Below are positions 26,564 to 34,844 of a stretch of DNA of 64,000 nt, piece after piece. Each line of letters opens with the position of its first letter. Positions within the stretch are counted from its first letter, which is position 1. Source of the stretch: Jeotgalibacillus sp. R-1-5s-1 (GTDB lineage Bacteria > Bacillota > Bacilli > Bacillales > Jeotgalibacillaceae). The DNA is taken from the NCBI RefSeq assembly GCF_004405105.1, contig NZ_SORW01000023.1, positions 66,304 to 130,303 of the forward strand, in the 5' to 3' direction. A model generated the notes under the pieces. It saw only the letters and a program-made list of their open reading frames with translations. It did no database searches and was not told the DNA's origin. The position numbers were made by a program, and so were the translations under genes.

Positions 26564-27834
26564 ATCATTACCGGTACCGCAGAAACCGTGACATGTATAC
26601 AGCAGGAAGCTCAGCGGTCGCAGCTACCTATGTAATAGATGAGTATTTTGTAAAACCCGGTGACGAACAATTTGCAGCTTATGAGGAGGACCTAGAAAAA
26701 TCTTATGAAGCAGCACTGCAAAATCAGGCAGCGGGTGAGGATGTCAGAATGGAATATGCCAGATCCCAAGGTGTTGAAAATGCCTGGGAAATGAACAGTT
26801 TCTGGGCGTCTGAAGAAACGAACGCCCCTGATGAAGTATTTCAATATGTGAGTGACTCTGGTGAGGTTGTTTATTTTACAGATGAAGAACAGGCTTTAAT
26901 GAGAGACTGGGAGTCTGGAGGTCCGGCACCAATTGATGGGATCGAAGGTCATCATTTGCAGACTATTAAAGAAAATCCGAACAATCCCGAGCTTGCGGCT
27001 GACTCTGATAACATTATGTTTGCGATAAGTGAAGGTCATCGTACACACCTGCATAGTGGGGATACTCAGAATCCAACTGATCCAGAGTATATGAATGCAG
27101 CGCTAACAAACGATCAGAAATACGCAATGACCCTTGAACATAATGAAGATATTTTGACACTCAGCATATTTGAAGAAGCAGGTGCTACCATTGCTTCTTC
27201 AGTCTTGGTAAGCATGACTATTTCCCAGATCATCAGAATGAACAGGTTGAAAAATGACCCGAGACCCTGGTCCATGAAAAAAAGGGAGCTCACATCAGGC
27301 ATTCTTCCTGATCTAGGACGTGTAGGGATGATATCTGCTAGTGTATGGATGGCTCATGAAGCAGTCTCATCCATATCAGGTATATTTCTTGCTGAAACTT
27401 CCAGTGCGTTTTTGATTGATATACTTGCGATTAACGCATCATTTTTTGCAGTAAGTTTGATCCTTGCGGCAAAAGACTATTGGACAATCCGTCATCAGTC
27501 TGGCCTATCAGAAGAAGCAATAAATCAATTTAAAGCAAAAATGATGATAGCCACCGCAGAACTAATTAGTTTCACAGCACTAGGCGTCGCATTCGAATTT
27601 GGCCTTGGCATGCTTGGCGACCTTGCAGTAGATGCACTAATACCAGATCCAACAGGCGTTATAATCGCAGCAAGAATGATCTGGTCGGGTGTAAAAATAT
27701 ACAATAAACACCAGGCAAACAAAGTTAATATAGAAGCTTATTATGCATGTAACATGAAGAGATTTTCTTATCTGAGAAGTCAGGCAGATTTGTCTTTGGA
27801 GGCAGGGGATGAAACAGCGGGACGTGTATTCTGA
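26560..27834 (+). CDS. Membrane protein with HNH (GHH-type) nuclease-like motif; stop within REP-A
   Basis: Residues about 120-175 contain IEGHHLQTIKENPNNPELAA, DNIMFAISEGHRTHLHSG and QNPTD, the spacing of a GHH-type HNH nuclease site. The second half (about 205-400) has several hydrophobic segments (for example TIASSVLVSMTISQII, AFLIDILAINASFFAVSLIL, LISFTALGVAFEFGLG), so the protein is probably membrane-bound. It overlaps the coiled-coil gene by 4 bases. The last codons (GRVF, stop TGA) lie within a REP-A copy, so the original C-terminus may be changed. Nuclease activity is predicted only. Confidence 0.65.
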   Translation: MNHYRYRRNRDMYTAGSSAVAATYVIDEYFVKPGDEQFAAYEEDLEKSYEAALQNQAAGEDVRMEYARSQGVENAWEMNSFWASEETNAPDEVFQYVSDSGEVVYFTDEEQALMRDWESGGPAPIDGIEGHHLQTIKENPNNPELAADSDNIMFAISEGHRTHLHSGDTQNPTDPEYMNAALTNDQKYAMTLEHNEDILTLSIFEEAGATIASSVLVSMTISQIIRMNRLKNDPRPWSMKKRELTSGILPDLGRVGMISASVWMAHEAVSSISGIFLAETSSAFLIDILAINASFFAVSLILAAKDYWTIRHQSGLSEEAINQFKAKMMIATAELISFTALGVAFEFGLGMLGDLAVDALIPDPTGVIIAARMIWSGVKIYNKHQANKVNIEAYYACNMKRFSYLRSQADLSLEAGDETAGRVF

Positions 27835-27995
27835 ATCATTCGGAAATCGGAAGGTCATGAAGTTTATTTTTGCAGACAGAATCTTTTTTGGTTTTTTCCG
27901 AGTTGGTAGTATAGTCATTTGAAGATGAAGAATGAAAAGAAGAAAATTTCCTTATATCATTTCGTCTATCAAATGATTCAAAATAACTGTCTACA
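27811..27995 (+). repeat. Composite REP-A element with inverted ends
   Basis: The head GAAACAGCGGGACGTGTATT and CTGAATCATTCG at 27811-27845 is matched by an inverted tail, AAATGATTCAAAATAACTGT, at 27970-27995. The interior holds CAGACAGAATCTTTTTT. The head supplies the stop of the gene at 26560. Confidence 0.75.
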
Positions 27996-28025
27996 AAATG
28001 AACACTAAAAGAAGAAGGTGAGAAG

Positions 28026-29396
28026 ATGGACTCAACACAGCAAGGAAAACAATTTGTCAGAGATATTATAAAAAAGGCACACGTCAAGCTCTCTGATTTT
28101 TTAAATTACACTGATTTCCATTTAACGAGAGCACAGCAGCTGCTTGTTGCTTCAAAAAATGAACTTCAAAAGTATCTTGAGGACAGAAATAAATTGATAA
28201 ATGAGATTGATCAGAAGGAATACGAAATTGATCAGCTGAGAAATAAAATGAACCAGTTAACCGGAAGTAATATGGACGAACTTTTTTCCTTGCAAAAACA
28301 AATCAATGATAAAATGAAGCTTTTGTCCCAATCAGAAAAGAAGCTTCGTCAAACAGAAAAGAAGCTCTCCCAGTTTGAGTATCAATCCCGACAAATCGAA
28401 AAAGAAAAAGTACGAGCTATTGAAGAGAGAAATCAAATCAAACATGAATTTGATGAGCTAAATAAGAATTTAACCAGCTTGAAAAAAGATATTCTCCTAA
28501 AAGAGGAAGAAATAAAAGAGTTACAAGATCATCAGGCTAATTCACAGGATATTCAAAAGGCTGAAAAGCTCCTGACCGATTTATTAGAAGAAAAACATAT
28601 AGCAGAATCCGTATTGGAAACAGTTCAGTCCAATTTAAAAGATAAAATGCTGGAAGTCAGTAGTTTAACTACTAAACTAAATGAATTGAATGAAAAAATT
28701 AAATTGAAAGAACAAGAGGTCATTGTTCAGCTCGAGGAAATTCGTCAGCTCGAAGATAAAATTGAAAATCAGGACAAAGAACGGCACTTCCTTGAGAAAC
28801 AATATGATGAGAGCATCCTGGAGCTGTCTCTTTATAAGGAAGATTATGAAAGAATGTCAATTGAGTTGAACAACATGAAAGAAAGGTCGGTTCTCAATGA
28901 CGAAGAATTGAAAAATGCTATAAACGAGAAAAATTTAGAGATTGAAAACCTCAATGCCATCCTGGAAAACACTCAGGATAAACTCAATGCTGCTGAATCA
29001 ATAAGATTAGACCTGACAGATCAGGAAAAAGAAATTATAAAAGTACTGCAGATTGAATACGAACCACGTTTCAGGTCACTCTACAGTCAATCTGATTTCC
29101 AACATGAATTCCTGAATGACTTCTATGTGCTAAACCCCTCAGATCGCCTAAAAGTTGAAGCTTGCATTGTAAACCTGAACTACAATTTTCAACAAAACAG
29201 CCATAAAGTTAGACCTAACCCAGTAAAAGCTGGGAACAAAAATATCTGGGAATACCCGTTTGCTGATACAGGCAGGATTTACTTTTTGCGTGAAAATGAT
29301 CGCGTTCTGTTTTACAGAATTAGCAGAACTAAAAACGGCAAAGGAAGGTTGGATCAGAAGAGGGTTATTTCATGGCTGAAGGAGAAAGCTAATTAA
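28026..29396 (+). CDS. Long coiled-coil protein with RelE-like C-terminal domain
   Basis: The 456-residue protein is mostly a continuous coiled coil (about 45-330, Lys/Glu/Gln/Leu heptads). The C-terminal ~110 residues differ: KVEACIVNLNYNFQQNS, RPNPVKAG, NIWEYPFADTGRIYFLREND, RVLFYRISRTKNGKG and a final helix. The W-E-Y...GRIYF...VLFYRI pattern resembles RelE/HigB-like ribonuclease folds. No antitoxin gene is adjacent. The ATG has AGAAGGTGAG upstream. The sequence between REP-A copies at 27811 and 29400 carries only this gene, so it may have moved as a cassette. RelE likeness is by pattern, moderate. Confidence 0.6.
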   Translation: MDSTQQGKQFVRDIIKKAHVKLSDFLNYTDFHLTRAQQLLVASKNELQKYLEDRNKLINEIDQKEYEIDQLRNKMNQLTGSNMDELFSLQKQINDKMKLLSQSEKKLRQTEKKLSQFEYQSRQIEKEKVRAIEERNQIKHEFDELNKNLTSLKKDILLKEEEIKELQDHQANSQDIQKAEKLLTDLLEEKHIAESVLETVQSNLKDKMLEVSSLTTKLNELNEKIKLKEQEVIVQLEEIRQLEDKIENQDKERHFLEKQYDESILELSLYKEDYERMSIELNNMKERSVLNDEELKNAINEKNLEIENLNAILENTQDKLNAAESIRLDLTDQEKEIIKVLQIEYEPRFRSLYSQSDFQHEFLNDFYVLNPSDRLKVEACIVNLNYNFQQNSHKVRPNPVKAGNKNIWEYPFADTGRIYFLRENDRVLFYRISRTKNGKGRLDQKRVISWLKEKAN

Positions 29397-29902
29397 TTGA
29401 TGGGGACGAATATTTCGAATGATTCGCCTGTCGAAATTATTCTGAAAACTTGAAGTGGATTTCATATTACTGGGCTTCTGTTCTTAACATATATGACAGA
29501 AGCTTTTTCACATGGTTAACGCCTCACATCTGTCCCTTTGATTCATTGTTACGGTTTATCGTATGTGGTAAATTTAAGTTACTTCAAAGATCCTCTGCAT
29601 TTTTCTCCGCCGAAATTTCTTTTCTCACTGAAGGCATTTGTGACTCATTTTATAGAAATTATTGAGCATGAACGGTAGTAGAAAATCAACTTAAAAGGCC
29701 TTTCCCCTGACGTAAGGTTGATTGAATAATCTAAAACCTCTCCCTCTTAGATGTAGTAGCTGCAAAACAACCTCCATAACGAAATTAATAAGCTGCGAAA
29801 CAAGCTGATCAAAATGGCAAGAACCATCTCTGATTTTTTGTTTTCATTAGTCTGAGAATGATTCCCTAATTTGACAATATCTAAAATAAAGGAGTGATCT
29901 TG

Positions 29903-30667
29903 ATGCCCCGACATAAACGGGCAATCAGCAGGACAGATTTTTATCATGTCATCATCCGCGGTGCGAACAGGCAGGAAATTTTTCATGATGAAAATGACAG
30001 AACCGAATTTTTGAGTATTATCAAACGTAAGAAGAGTGACCATCCTCTTGAAATTTTCGCCTACTGCATGATGGGAAACCATGTTCATTTTCTGTTCAAA
30101 TGCCCACTGGATCAGCTTTCCCTTTTTATGAAACGAGTGAGTATTAGTTATGTTAAGTACTATCATGGCAAATATCAAACATGTGGACACCTGCTCCAGA
30201 ACCGATTTATTAGTGAAGGGGTTGAAACGCGAGAGTATTTGTTGAAGGTGATGCGGTATATTCACCAGAACCCTGTAAAAGCGGGAATGGTAAGGACTCC
30301 TGAAGAATGGAAATGGAGCAGTTGCAGTACTTATTACGACCAAAGTAGAAAAAATATATTAATAAATACCACGTTTATCTTAAGTTTCTTTAACTGTAAT
30401 CTTTCCTTATTTAAAATATATAATGAGGAAAGTTCAGAACAGGAAGAGTGCAGATCTGCCTTTCCAAAGCCACGAAAATTCACTGATCATGAAGCTCGTC
30501 AGCTGATTGCTGAACAAATTGGCGAAAAAATGATCCCCCTGATCAAAACCTACCCAAAAGAACAACGGGACCCCATCCTCCGGAAAATCAAACAAATTCC
30601 CAATCTCACCATCCGTCAGGCAGCGAGACTGCTTGGAATATCTCCCAATTTAATCACCAGAGCATGA
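29903..30667 (+). CDS. REP-associated Y1 (HUH) transposase, RAYT-like
   Basis: The 254-residue protein belongs to the IS200/IS605-type Y1 transposases. It shows the opening MPRHKRAISRTDFYHVIIRG, the HUH metal site GNHVHFLFK (H60, H62) and RYIHQNPVKAGMV with the likely catalytic Tyr (about 119). A C-terminal extension (about 195-254) ends in a helix-turn-helix, TIRQAARLLGISPNLITRA. Relatives nick and join single-stranded DNA at REP hairpins. The ATG at 29903 is 7 bases after AAAGGAG; an upstream in-frame start is less well placed. A strong hairpin terminates the gene. Confidence 0.9.
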   Translation: MPRHKRAISRTDFYHVIIRGANRQEIFHDENDRTEFLSIIKRKKSDHPLEIFAYCMMGNHVHFLFKCPLDQLSLFMKRVSISYVKYYHGKYQTCGHLLQNRFISEGVETREYLLKVMRYIHQNPVKAGMVRTPEEWKWSSCSTYYDQSRKNILINTTFILSFFNCNLSLFKIYNEESSEQEECRSAFPKPRKFTDHEARQLIAEQIGEKMIPLIKTYPKEQRDPILRKIKQIPNLTIRQAARLLGISPNLITRA

Positions 30668-30703
30668 AAAGAATCCGGGGAAAAAATCAGTCAAAGATGA
30701 AAA

Positions 30704-30749
30704 TAAACATGTGCTGGTCACCGAAAAAAGGTGATCAGCACATGTTTTT
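30704..30749 (+). terminator. Terminator of the transposase gene
   Basis: ACATGTGCTGGTCACC, a seven-base loop and GGTGATCAGCACATGT, followed by TTTTT. Confidence 0.85.
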
Positions 30750-30832
30750 GAATAGCTTGTTAAAATAAGATAAAAAATATACTTCGGATGTGGAATGATT
30801 CAAAATATACGTCCCCACGAATCACCCGCAAA

Positions 30833-31630
30833 TCACCGCGTCCGCTTATCAACAACCGCAATAAATCTCAGGCTTTTTCCTTCTTTGTCATCATAATGGA
30901 ACCATAGCTGATAGTTGCCGATTTGGTAATTCAGGTGGTAGATTCCGTCTTTTTCGCTGATTCCGTCGTTGTAAAGGCCTGTTGTTCCGATTCGCTGTTT
31001 AATTTGAGCAGGTGTAATTACATAGTCTGGGTGGAACTCATATTGAATAGAGACTAGATCACCCGATTCACCGTTTCTAAAGTAGTTAGTTGAATAATTG
31101 AATTTTCCGTAGTCAAAGCCGTATGAGCCGAATGGGTTATATCCCTGTGACACAGGCTTACCAAACATTTCTCTCATGTCATACATGGTAGATGTATTCA
31201 CATCCAGAGGTGTTCTTGGTAATTTACCTTTTTCAATCAATGTACGAAGCCCCGATGAAATGATGCTGTCATCAATCACCAGCTCAAGCTGACGTTTCTT
31301 TGCAGATGATGGCGTTTCATAAGTTGTCGCGGTAGTATTATGTAGATAATAACCACCACCCACCGCTAAATACTGATAATTCCCTGATCCGCTAAATCCG
31401 TAAATGCGATACTTGTTACCAGCCGTTCTAAGAAGATTCGTTTTCTTCAAGCTGCCATTCTCCATCTTAAAAAGCACAGCATCCTTCACAAGCGTTACGC
31501 GCCCAATCTGACCATCCACAAGCGTCGAATCATCCCACTTCACAAACAACCTCGAATCCGCAGCCTCCGTCGTACTCGAAATCGAAAAAAACACCAACAA
31601 AGCCATCAACATACCAACCAACTTCTTCAC
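30833..31630 (-). CDS. Secreted protein with GQIGR/YRIY domain and unknown C-terminal domain
   Basis: The likely start is GTG at 31630, 9 bases after GGGGG; longer in-frame starts lack ribosome binding sites. A signal peptide (about 1-24, ending TEAA) is followed by the shared domain (about 25-110: LFVKWDDSTLVDGQIGR, LFKMENGS, AGNKYRIYGF, VGGGYY, TPSSAKK), nearly identical to that at 20543. The rest (about 115-265) includes MREMFGKPVSQGYNPFGSYG and YQLWFHYDDKEGKSLRFIAV, and resembles a stand-alone beta domain I cannot name. An ECF-type promoter lies upstream. Confidence 0.8.
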   Translation of the reverse strand: MKKLVGMLMALLVFFSISSTTEAADSRLFVKWDDSTLVDGQIGRVTLVKDAVLFKMENGSLKKTNLLRTAGNKYRIYGFSGSGNYQYLAVGGGYYLHNTTATTYETPSSAKKRQLELVIDDSIISSGLRTLIEKGKLPRTPLDVNTSTMYDMREMFGKPVSQGYNPFGSYGFDYGKFNYSTNYFRNGESGDLVSIQYEFHPDYVITPAQIKQRIGTTGLYNDGISEKDGIYHLNYQIGNYQLWFHYDDKEGKSLRFIAVVDKRTR

Positions 31631-31669
31631 AACCACATTCCCCCTAAATAAAATTGACTTACAAAACAT

Positions 31670-31697
31670 TAGACGCACAAACAATGGAAAAGTTACT
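31670..31697 (-). promoter_or_regulatory. ECF sigma-type promoter
   Basis: On the minus strand AGTAAC, 16 bases and CGTCTA. It differs by one base in the -35 from the three other copies in this window and lies 40 bases before the start codon at 31630. Confidence 0.55.
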
Positions 31698-31768
31698 AAA
31701 ATGTTACGTTAATATTTCAAATATAACACATTTTGAAATAATTCATCCAGTGTTTGGTGGATGGTTTT

Positions 31769-31800
31769 TGGGGACGTATATTTTGAATCATTCGATAAAC
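31769..31800 (+). repeat. REP-A copy
   Basis: GGGGACGTATATTTTGAATC followed by ATTCGATAAACTAAGATG. No inverted partner is visible nearby. Confidence 0.85.
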
Positions 31801-31959
31801 TAAGATGTTTCACATTTGTAGGAAGTGAGAAGGTCTTTTCTAGTTGTCTGTAAGCAACTATGCATATCAAAAAATATTTAATGGTTATATTCGTTATTAT
31901 AGTAAAATAATACTATATTAAGTCGATATATTTGGTAGAATAAAAGTGACAATATAATC

Positions 31960-33036
31960 ATGAATTTGATAAAAAATGAAAAAAGCGAAGGGGTTGTGAA
32001 TGTGGTTACAAATATTAATGATATGGAGATTGTCAGGTTAAAGGAAGAAAATGAAATCCTTAAAAGAAAAATCAAAAAGTATAGGAAGGATTCGATCGGC
32101 AGAGCGGAAGCAGCCCAAGCTTTAGAAATGCTTATTCCTGAGCTGACGAAGACTGATCAATATGAAGTTCTCTTCGAATTAGATTGTCCTTTATTAAATT
32201 TTTCTCAATTTCTAAAACTGATCACAGCCCTGATGAAATTAAAAAGAACAGACTTAATCGATTTTCACAGTCAATATTACATAGAAGAAAAAAACCTGAA
32301 ACTTGAAGATGAAATTGAAATGATTGAAGGTGAGCTAAACAGATTTATAAAAGAAATTTTAGCGGGTAAGCTCTCCGCTGAGTACCGTGCCACTTTAGGG
32401 TTGAAAGTTCTCTCATACAAAAGTAAAAATGACGTAAATCTTCTATTAAATAATGAACTTATTAAAAACCTGGATAAATTGATGACCCTAACGCTGGATG
32501 CCTCTACTGACAAAAGCTTATTAATGTTGCTCGAGCACCTGAATAACAGTAAAAATACGAAGCTGAAAAATCAGTATGCAGAAACACTTTTCATGCACTG
32601 GCCTCTTATTAATAAACGGTTTACAAATGAGAGTATCGCATCATGGAAAAACGCTGCAAAAGCCTCCGGACATCTGGCTTTACAAAACAGAGTGAAGGCA
32701 ATGGAGGAATTTTTTGATGCAGAGCCCGGCTCAGAGGAGAAAAAAAGACTGGCTAATATTCATGAGCTTGGATTTATAGTGGCTAAAGAAGAACCAAAAT
32801 ACCAGGAATTTAGCGAACTAAGAAAGATGGGTTATCAAATAACGGGAAAAACAGATCAACAAAGAAGAGCTGTGTTGGATAAAGCAGTAAAGTCCATTCC
32901 TTTATCAAACATTAAATCACACATTAACTGGTTACTTGAAAGATCGTACAAAAATCACGGACAAAGAGGTGATTACAGCCGAGCCATTAATGCTTATGAG
33001 ATAGATTTGGAGTATTTGAGGAGGAGATATGGATGA
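31960..33036 (+). CDS. Hypothetical helical protein, 358 aa
   Basis: An N-terminal coiled coil (about 20-45, IVRLKEENEILKRKIKKYRK) precedes an all-helical body and a C-terminal region (about 285-358, with LRKMGYQITGKTDQQRRAVL, INWLLERSYK and AINAYEIDLEYLRRRYG). I do not recognise the family. The ATG at 31960 lacks a ribosome binding site; GTG at 32002, 8 bases after GAAGGGG, may be the real start. It stands alone between two REP-A copies. Confidence 0.6.
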   Translation: MNLIKNEKSEGVVNVVTNINDMEIVRLKEENEILKRKIKKYRKDSIGRAEAAQALEMLIPELTKTDQYEVLFELDCPLLNFSQFLKLITALMKLKRTDLIDFHSQYYIEEKNLKLEDEIEMIEGELNRFIKEILAGKLSAEYRATLGLKVLSYKSKNDVNLLLNNELIKNLDKLMTLTLDASTDKSLLMLLEHLNNSKNTKLKNQYAETLFMHWPLINKRFTNESIASWKNAAKASGHLALQNRVKAMEEFFDAEPGSEEKKRLANIHELGFIVAKEEPKYQEFSELRKMGYQITGKTDQQRRAVLDKAVKSIPLSNIKSHINWLLERSYKNHGQRGDYSRAINAYEIDLEYLRRRYG

Positions 33037-33247
33037 ACTGACATTCTTGAAATAGGTTTTGGACTTTTTTGTTAATCGAATAAGGCTACGGGTTTTATTT
33101 ACACATAACTTAATCATATGAATAGGGTCGTTTGTAGAAAAGAGTTTGATCATTCGGTATTAAGTTATTATTTTAGATGTCAAATTTTTAATCCAAGTAA
33201 AGACACTTTTTTAAAAGTAATTATTATCTTTTGAGGAGATGTAAAAA

Positions 33248-33727
33248 ATGAAAAAAATAATTAACGTTTTTTTAAAAGCATTATAGCCAAAGATTAAAGA
33301 ATTATTAATTAAATATGGTGATGAAATTATTGAATTCATGATACAAACTATAAAGAGTCAATTTAAAAAGAGACAAGATCAAAAAAGAGAAAAAGATGAA
33401 CAAGACCTTTATGAAAAAAATAAACAATATCAAAATTCAACAAATGAAGACCATAAACAAGATCTATGGAATGAGATTCAAGAATTAAAAAAAGAAATAA
33501 AAATAAAAGAAAAAATGGTGGATGACTTAAATACAATGCTGGATTCTGTTAAAAATGAAGTAAGCAAAGATATTAAGGAAAGAACACGTAAATTAAAACT
33601 AAAAGACCTTCAAAAAAATAAAAGTAAGGAAAACCTAGAAGATTTTCTTAATCAACTACCTGACAATATATTAAGATTGCCGGGGCCGGAAGAAGAAAAT
33701 AAACAAAAACATGATTCAGTGAGTTGA
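33248..33727 (+). pseudogene. Charged coiled-coil protein with in-frame TAG near the start
   Basis: GAGGAG leads to an ATG at 33248 (MKKIINVFLKAL), then a TAG at 33284-33286, after which the same frame continues without damage as PKIKELLIKYGDEIIEF and then a Lys/Glu-rich helical protein to 33727. An internal ATG at 33338 could start a 129-residue product but has no ribosome binding site. It is therefore a disrupted gene, or needs suppression or internal initiation. Function unknown. Confidence 0.6.
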
Positions 33728-33743
33728 TGTAAAGGTGATTCGT

Positions 33744-33951
33744 AGGGACGCACATTACGAATCATCCCAAAACAAAAAATCCTGCCGGTTATTTTCGCCG
33801 ACAGGGTCTTTTTTGGTTATTTGATAGTAGTTATGTTGATTCGTTCGAAGCACAATAAATTGAATAATAGTGGAAGAGTTCCCTTTTCATTTATTTTAAG
33901 CAAAAAGGGTAGACTCTTTTCGACTACCGATGATTCAAAATAACTGTCCCA
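33744..33951 (+). repeat. Composite REP-A element with inverted ends
   Basis: The head GGGACGCACATTACGAATCA and the inverted tail ATGATTCAAAATAACTGTCC enclose a hairpin AATCCTGCCGG...CCGACAGGGTCTTTTTT (about 33778-33813). It lies between convergent genes and may act as a terminator for the first. Confidence 0.75.
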
Positions 33952-33960
33952 AATTACTAA

Positions 33961-34512
33961 TTACTGAACTGCGATATCCCACTTAACTTCTACATCATCC
34001 CAAGAGAAGAATGGTGTATAAATCAATTCATAGTTAGTGCCTTCCGGAACGTCAAAGTATAATTTTCCGGTTGCTTTTTTTCCTGCGTTTAAATCGCTGC
34101 TGATGGACATTTCGTCATAACCGTAATATTCATTAAGCTGATTTCCATCAGCGTCGTATAATGAAAAGTCTGTGGAGTCTACAAATGCACTTTCAGTGTT
34201 TGTGTTTTCTACAGCAAGTTCCATTGTTAAAACTTTACCATTTGCTGCTTCTGAATACTCAGCTGGTTCAGTAAAGGTTGCACTCGTAATCGTTACATTT
34301 ACTCCATCGACTGAAACTGTGTCGCCAACGCTAAAAAATTCTGGTGCTGCTTCTTCAGCAGGTTCTGTTTCTTCAGTTGTAGCCGCTTCTTCGGTAACTT
34401 CTCCTTCAGCTGCAGCTGTTTCCGTTTCTACCTTTTCTACAGTTGTTTCACTGCATGCGGCCATTAATAAAACAACCATTAATACAGCTATTAATGAAAA
34501 ATAATTCTTCAT
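33961..34512 (-). CDS. DUF4352-type lipoprotein
   Basis: A lipoprotein signal ends MAAC (Cys 20). A Glu/Thr-rich linker (about 21-60) leads to an immunoglobulin-like DUF4352 domain (about 62-183) with the typical start FFSVGDTVSVDGVNVTITSA, then VLTMELAVENTNTES and FSLYDADGNQL. Such proteins sit on the outer face of the membrane; the ligand is unknown. GGAGG precedes the ATG. A perfect palindrome lies in its promoter region. Confidence 0.85.
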   Translation of the reverse strand: MKNYFSLIAVLMVVLLMAACSETTVEKVETETAAAEGEVTEEAATTEETEPAEEAAPEFFSVGDTVSVDGVNVTITSATFTEPAEYSEAANGKVLTMELAVENTNTESAFVDSTDFSLYDADGNQLNEYYGYDEMSISSDLNAGKKATGKLYFDVPEGTNYELIYTPFFSWDDVEVKWDIAVQ

Positions 34513-34556
34513 TGCGTAATTCCTCCTAAAAATAATATCGGTATAACTTTACTATA

Positions 34557-34580
34557 TAATATTACACTTATGTAATATTA
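34557..34580. promoter_or_regulatory. Perfect palindrome upstream of the DUF4352 gene
   Basis: TAATATTACA, a four-base centre and TGTAATATTA, about 45 bases before the start codon. It overlaps likely -10 sequence, as an operator would. The regulator is unknown. Confidence 0.45.
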
Positions 34581-34710
34581 TCGTTCGACAATTTACGACA
34601 TAAAATAGTGTTTTAATCTATGTAAACGCTTGATAATTGATAATTTTAAATTATTTAATATTTTTTTGAGATAATTTTTGGGAGTGTCGAATCTTATTAT
34701 GTGAAAACTG

Positions 34711-34749
34711 AAAGATCCTGTCTACTTATATAGCAGACAGGATCTTTCG
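34711..34749 (-). terminator. Terminator downstream of the propeller-like secreted gene
   Basis: AAAGATCCTGTCT, a loop and AGACAGGATCTTT, symmetric in A and T runs. It matches the hairpin found beside REP-A copies at 36308, 37748, 38752 and 40282, but has no REP-A head. Confidence 0.7.
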
Positions 34750-34844
34750 GTAGAATTTTGTTACAGCTTGTTTGAAAATTTGGAACCAAATGAATTTAAA
34801 AGAGGGGAAATCCTTATTCTATTTACTAATAACAAAAGTTATCG

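Larger units (their letters stand above)
29400..30818 (+). mobile_element. REP-A-bounded transposase element, 1.42 kb
   Basis: The left end is a REP-A head at 29400 (GGGGACGAATATTTCGAATG) and the right end an inverted REP-A at 30793-30818 (AATGATTCAAAATATACGTC). Just inside the left end is the hairpin GCTTCTGTTCTT...GACAGAAGCTTTTT (29473-29507), the same hairpin that accompanies short REP-A copies elsewhere. The Y1 transposase gene sits between. This looks like the full-length parent of the short copies; the region 29508-29902 has no other gene. Confidence 0.75.

Noticed and set aside
29747-30343. Minus-strand frame of 198 codons opposite the transposase
   Set aside because: The transposase strand has family motifs; this is its shadow.
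15000-34000. Prophage or integrative element
   Set aside because: There is no integrase, terminase, capsid, tail or conjugation gene; the mosaic is better explained by REP-A cassettes.
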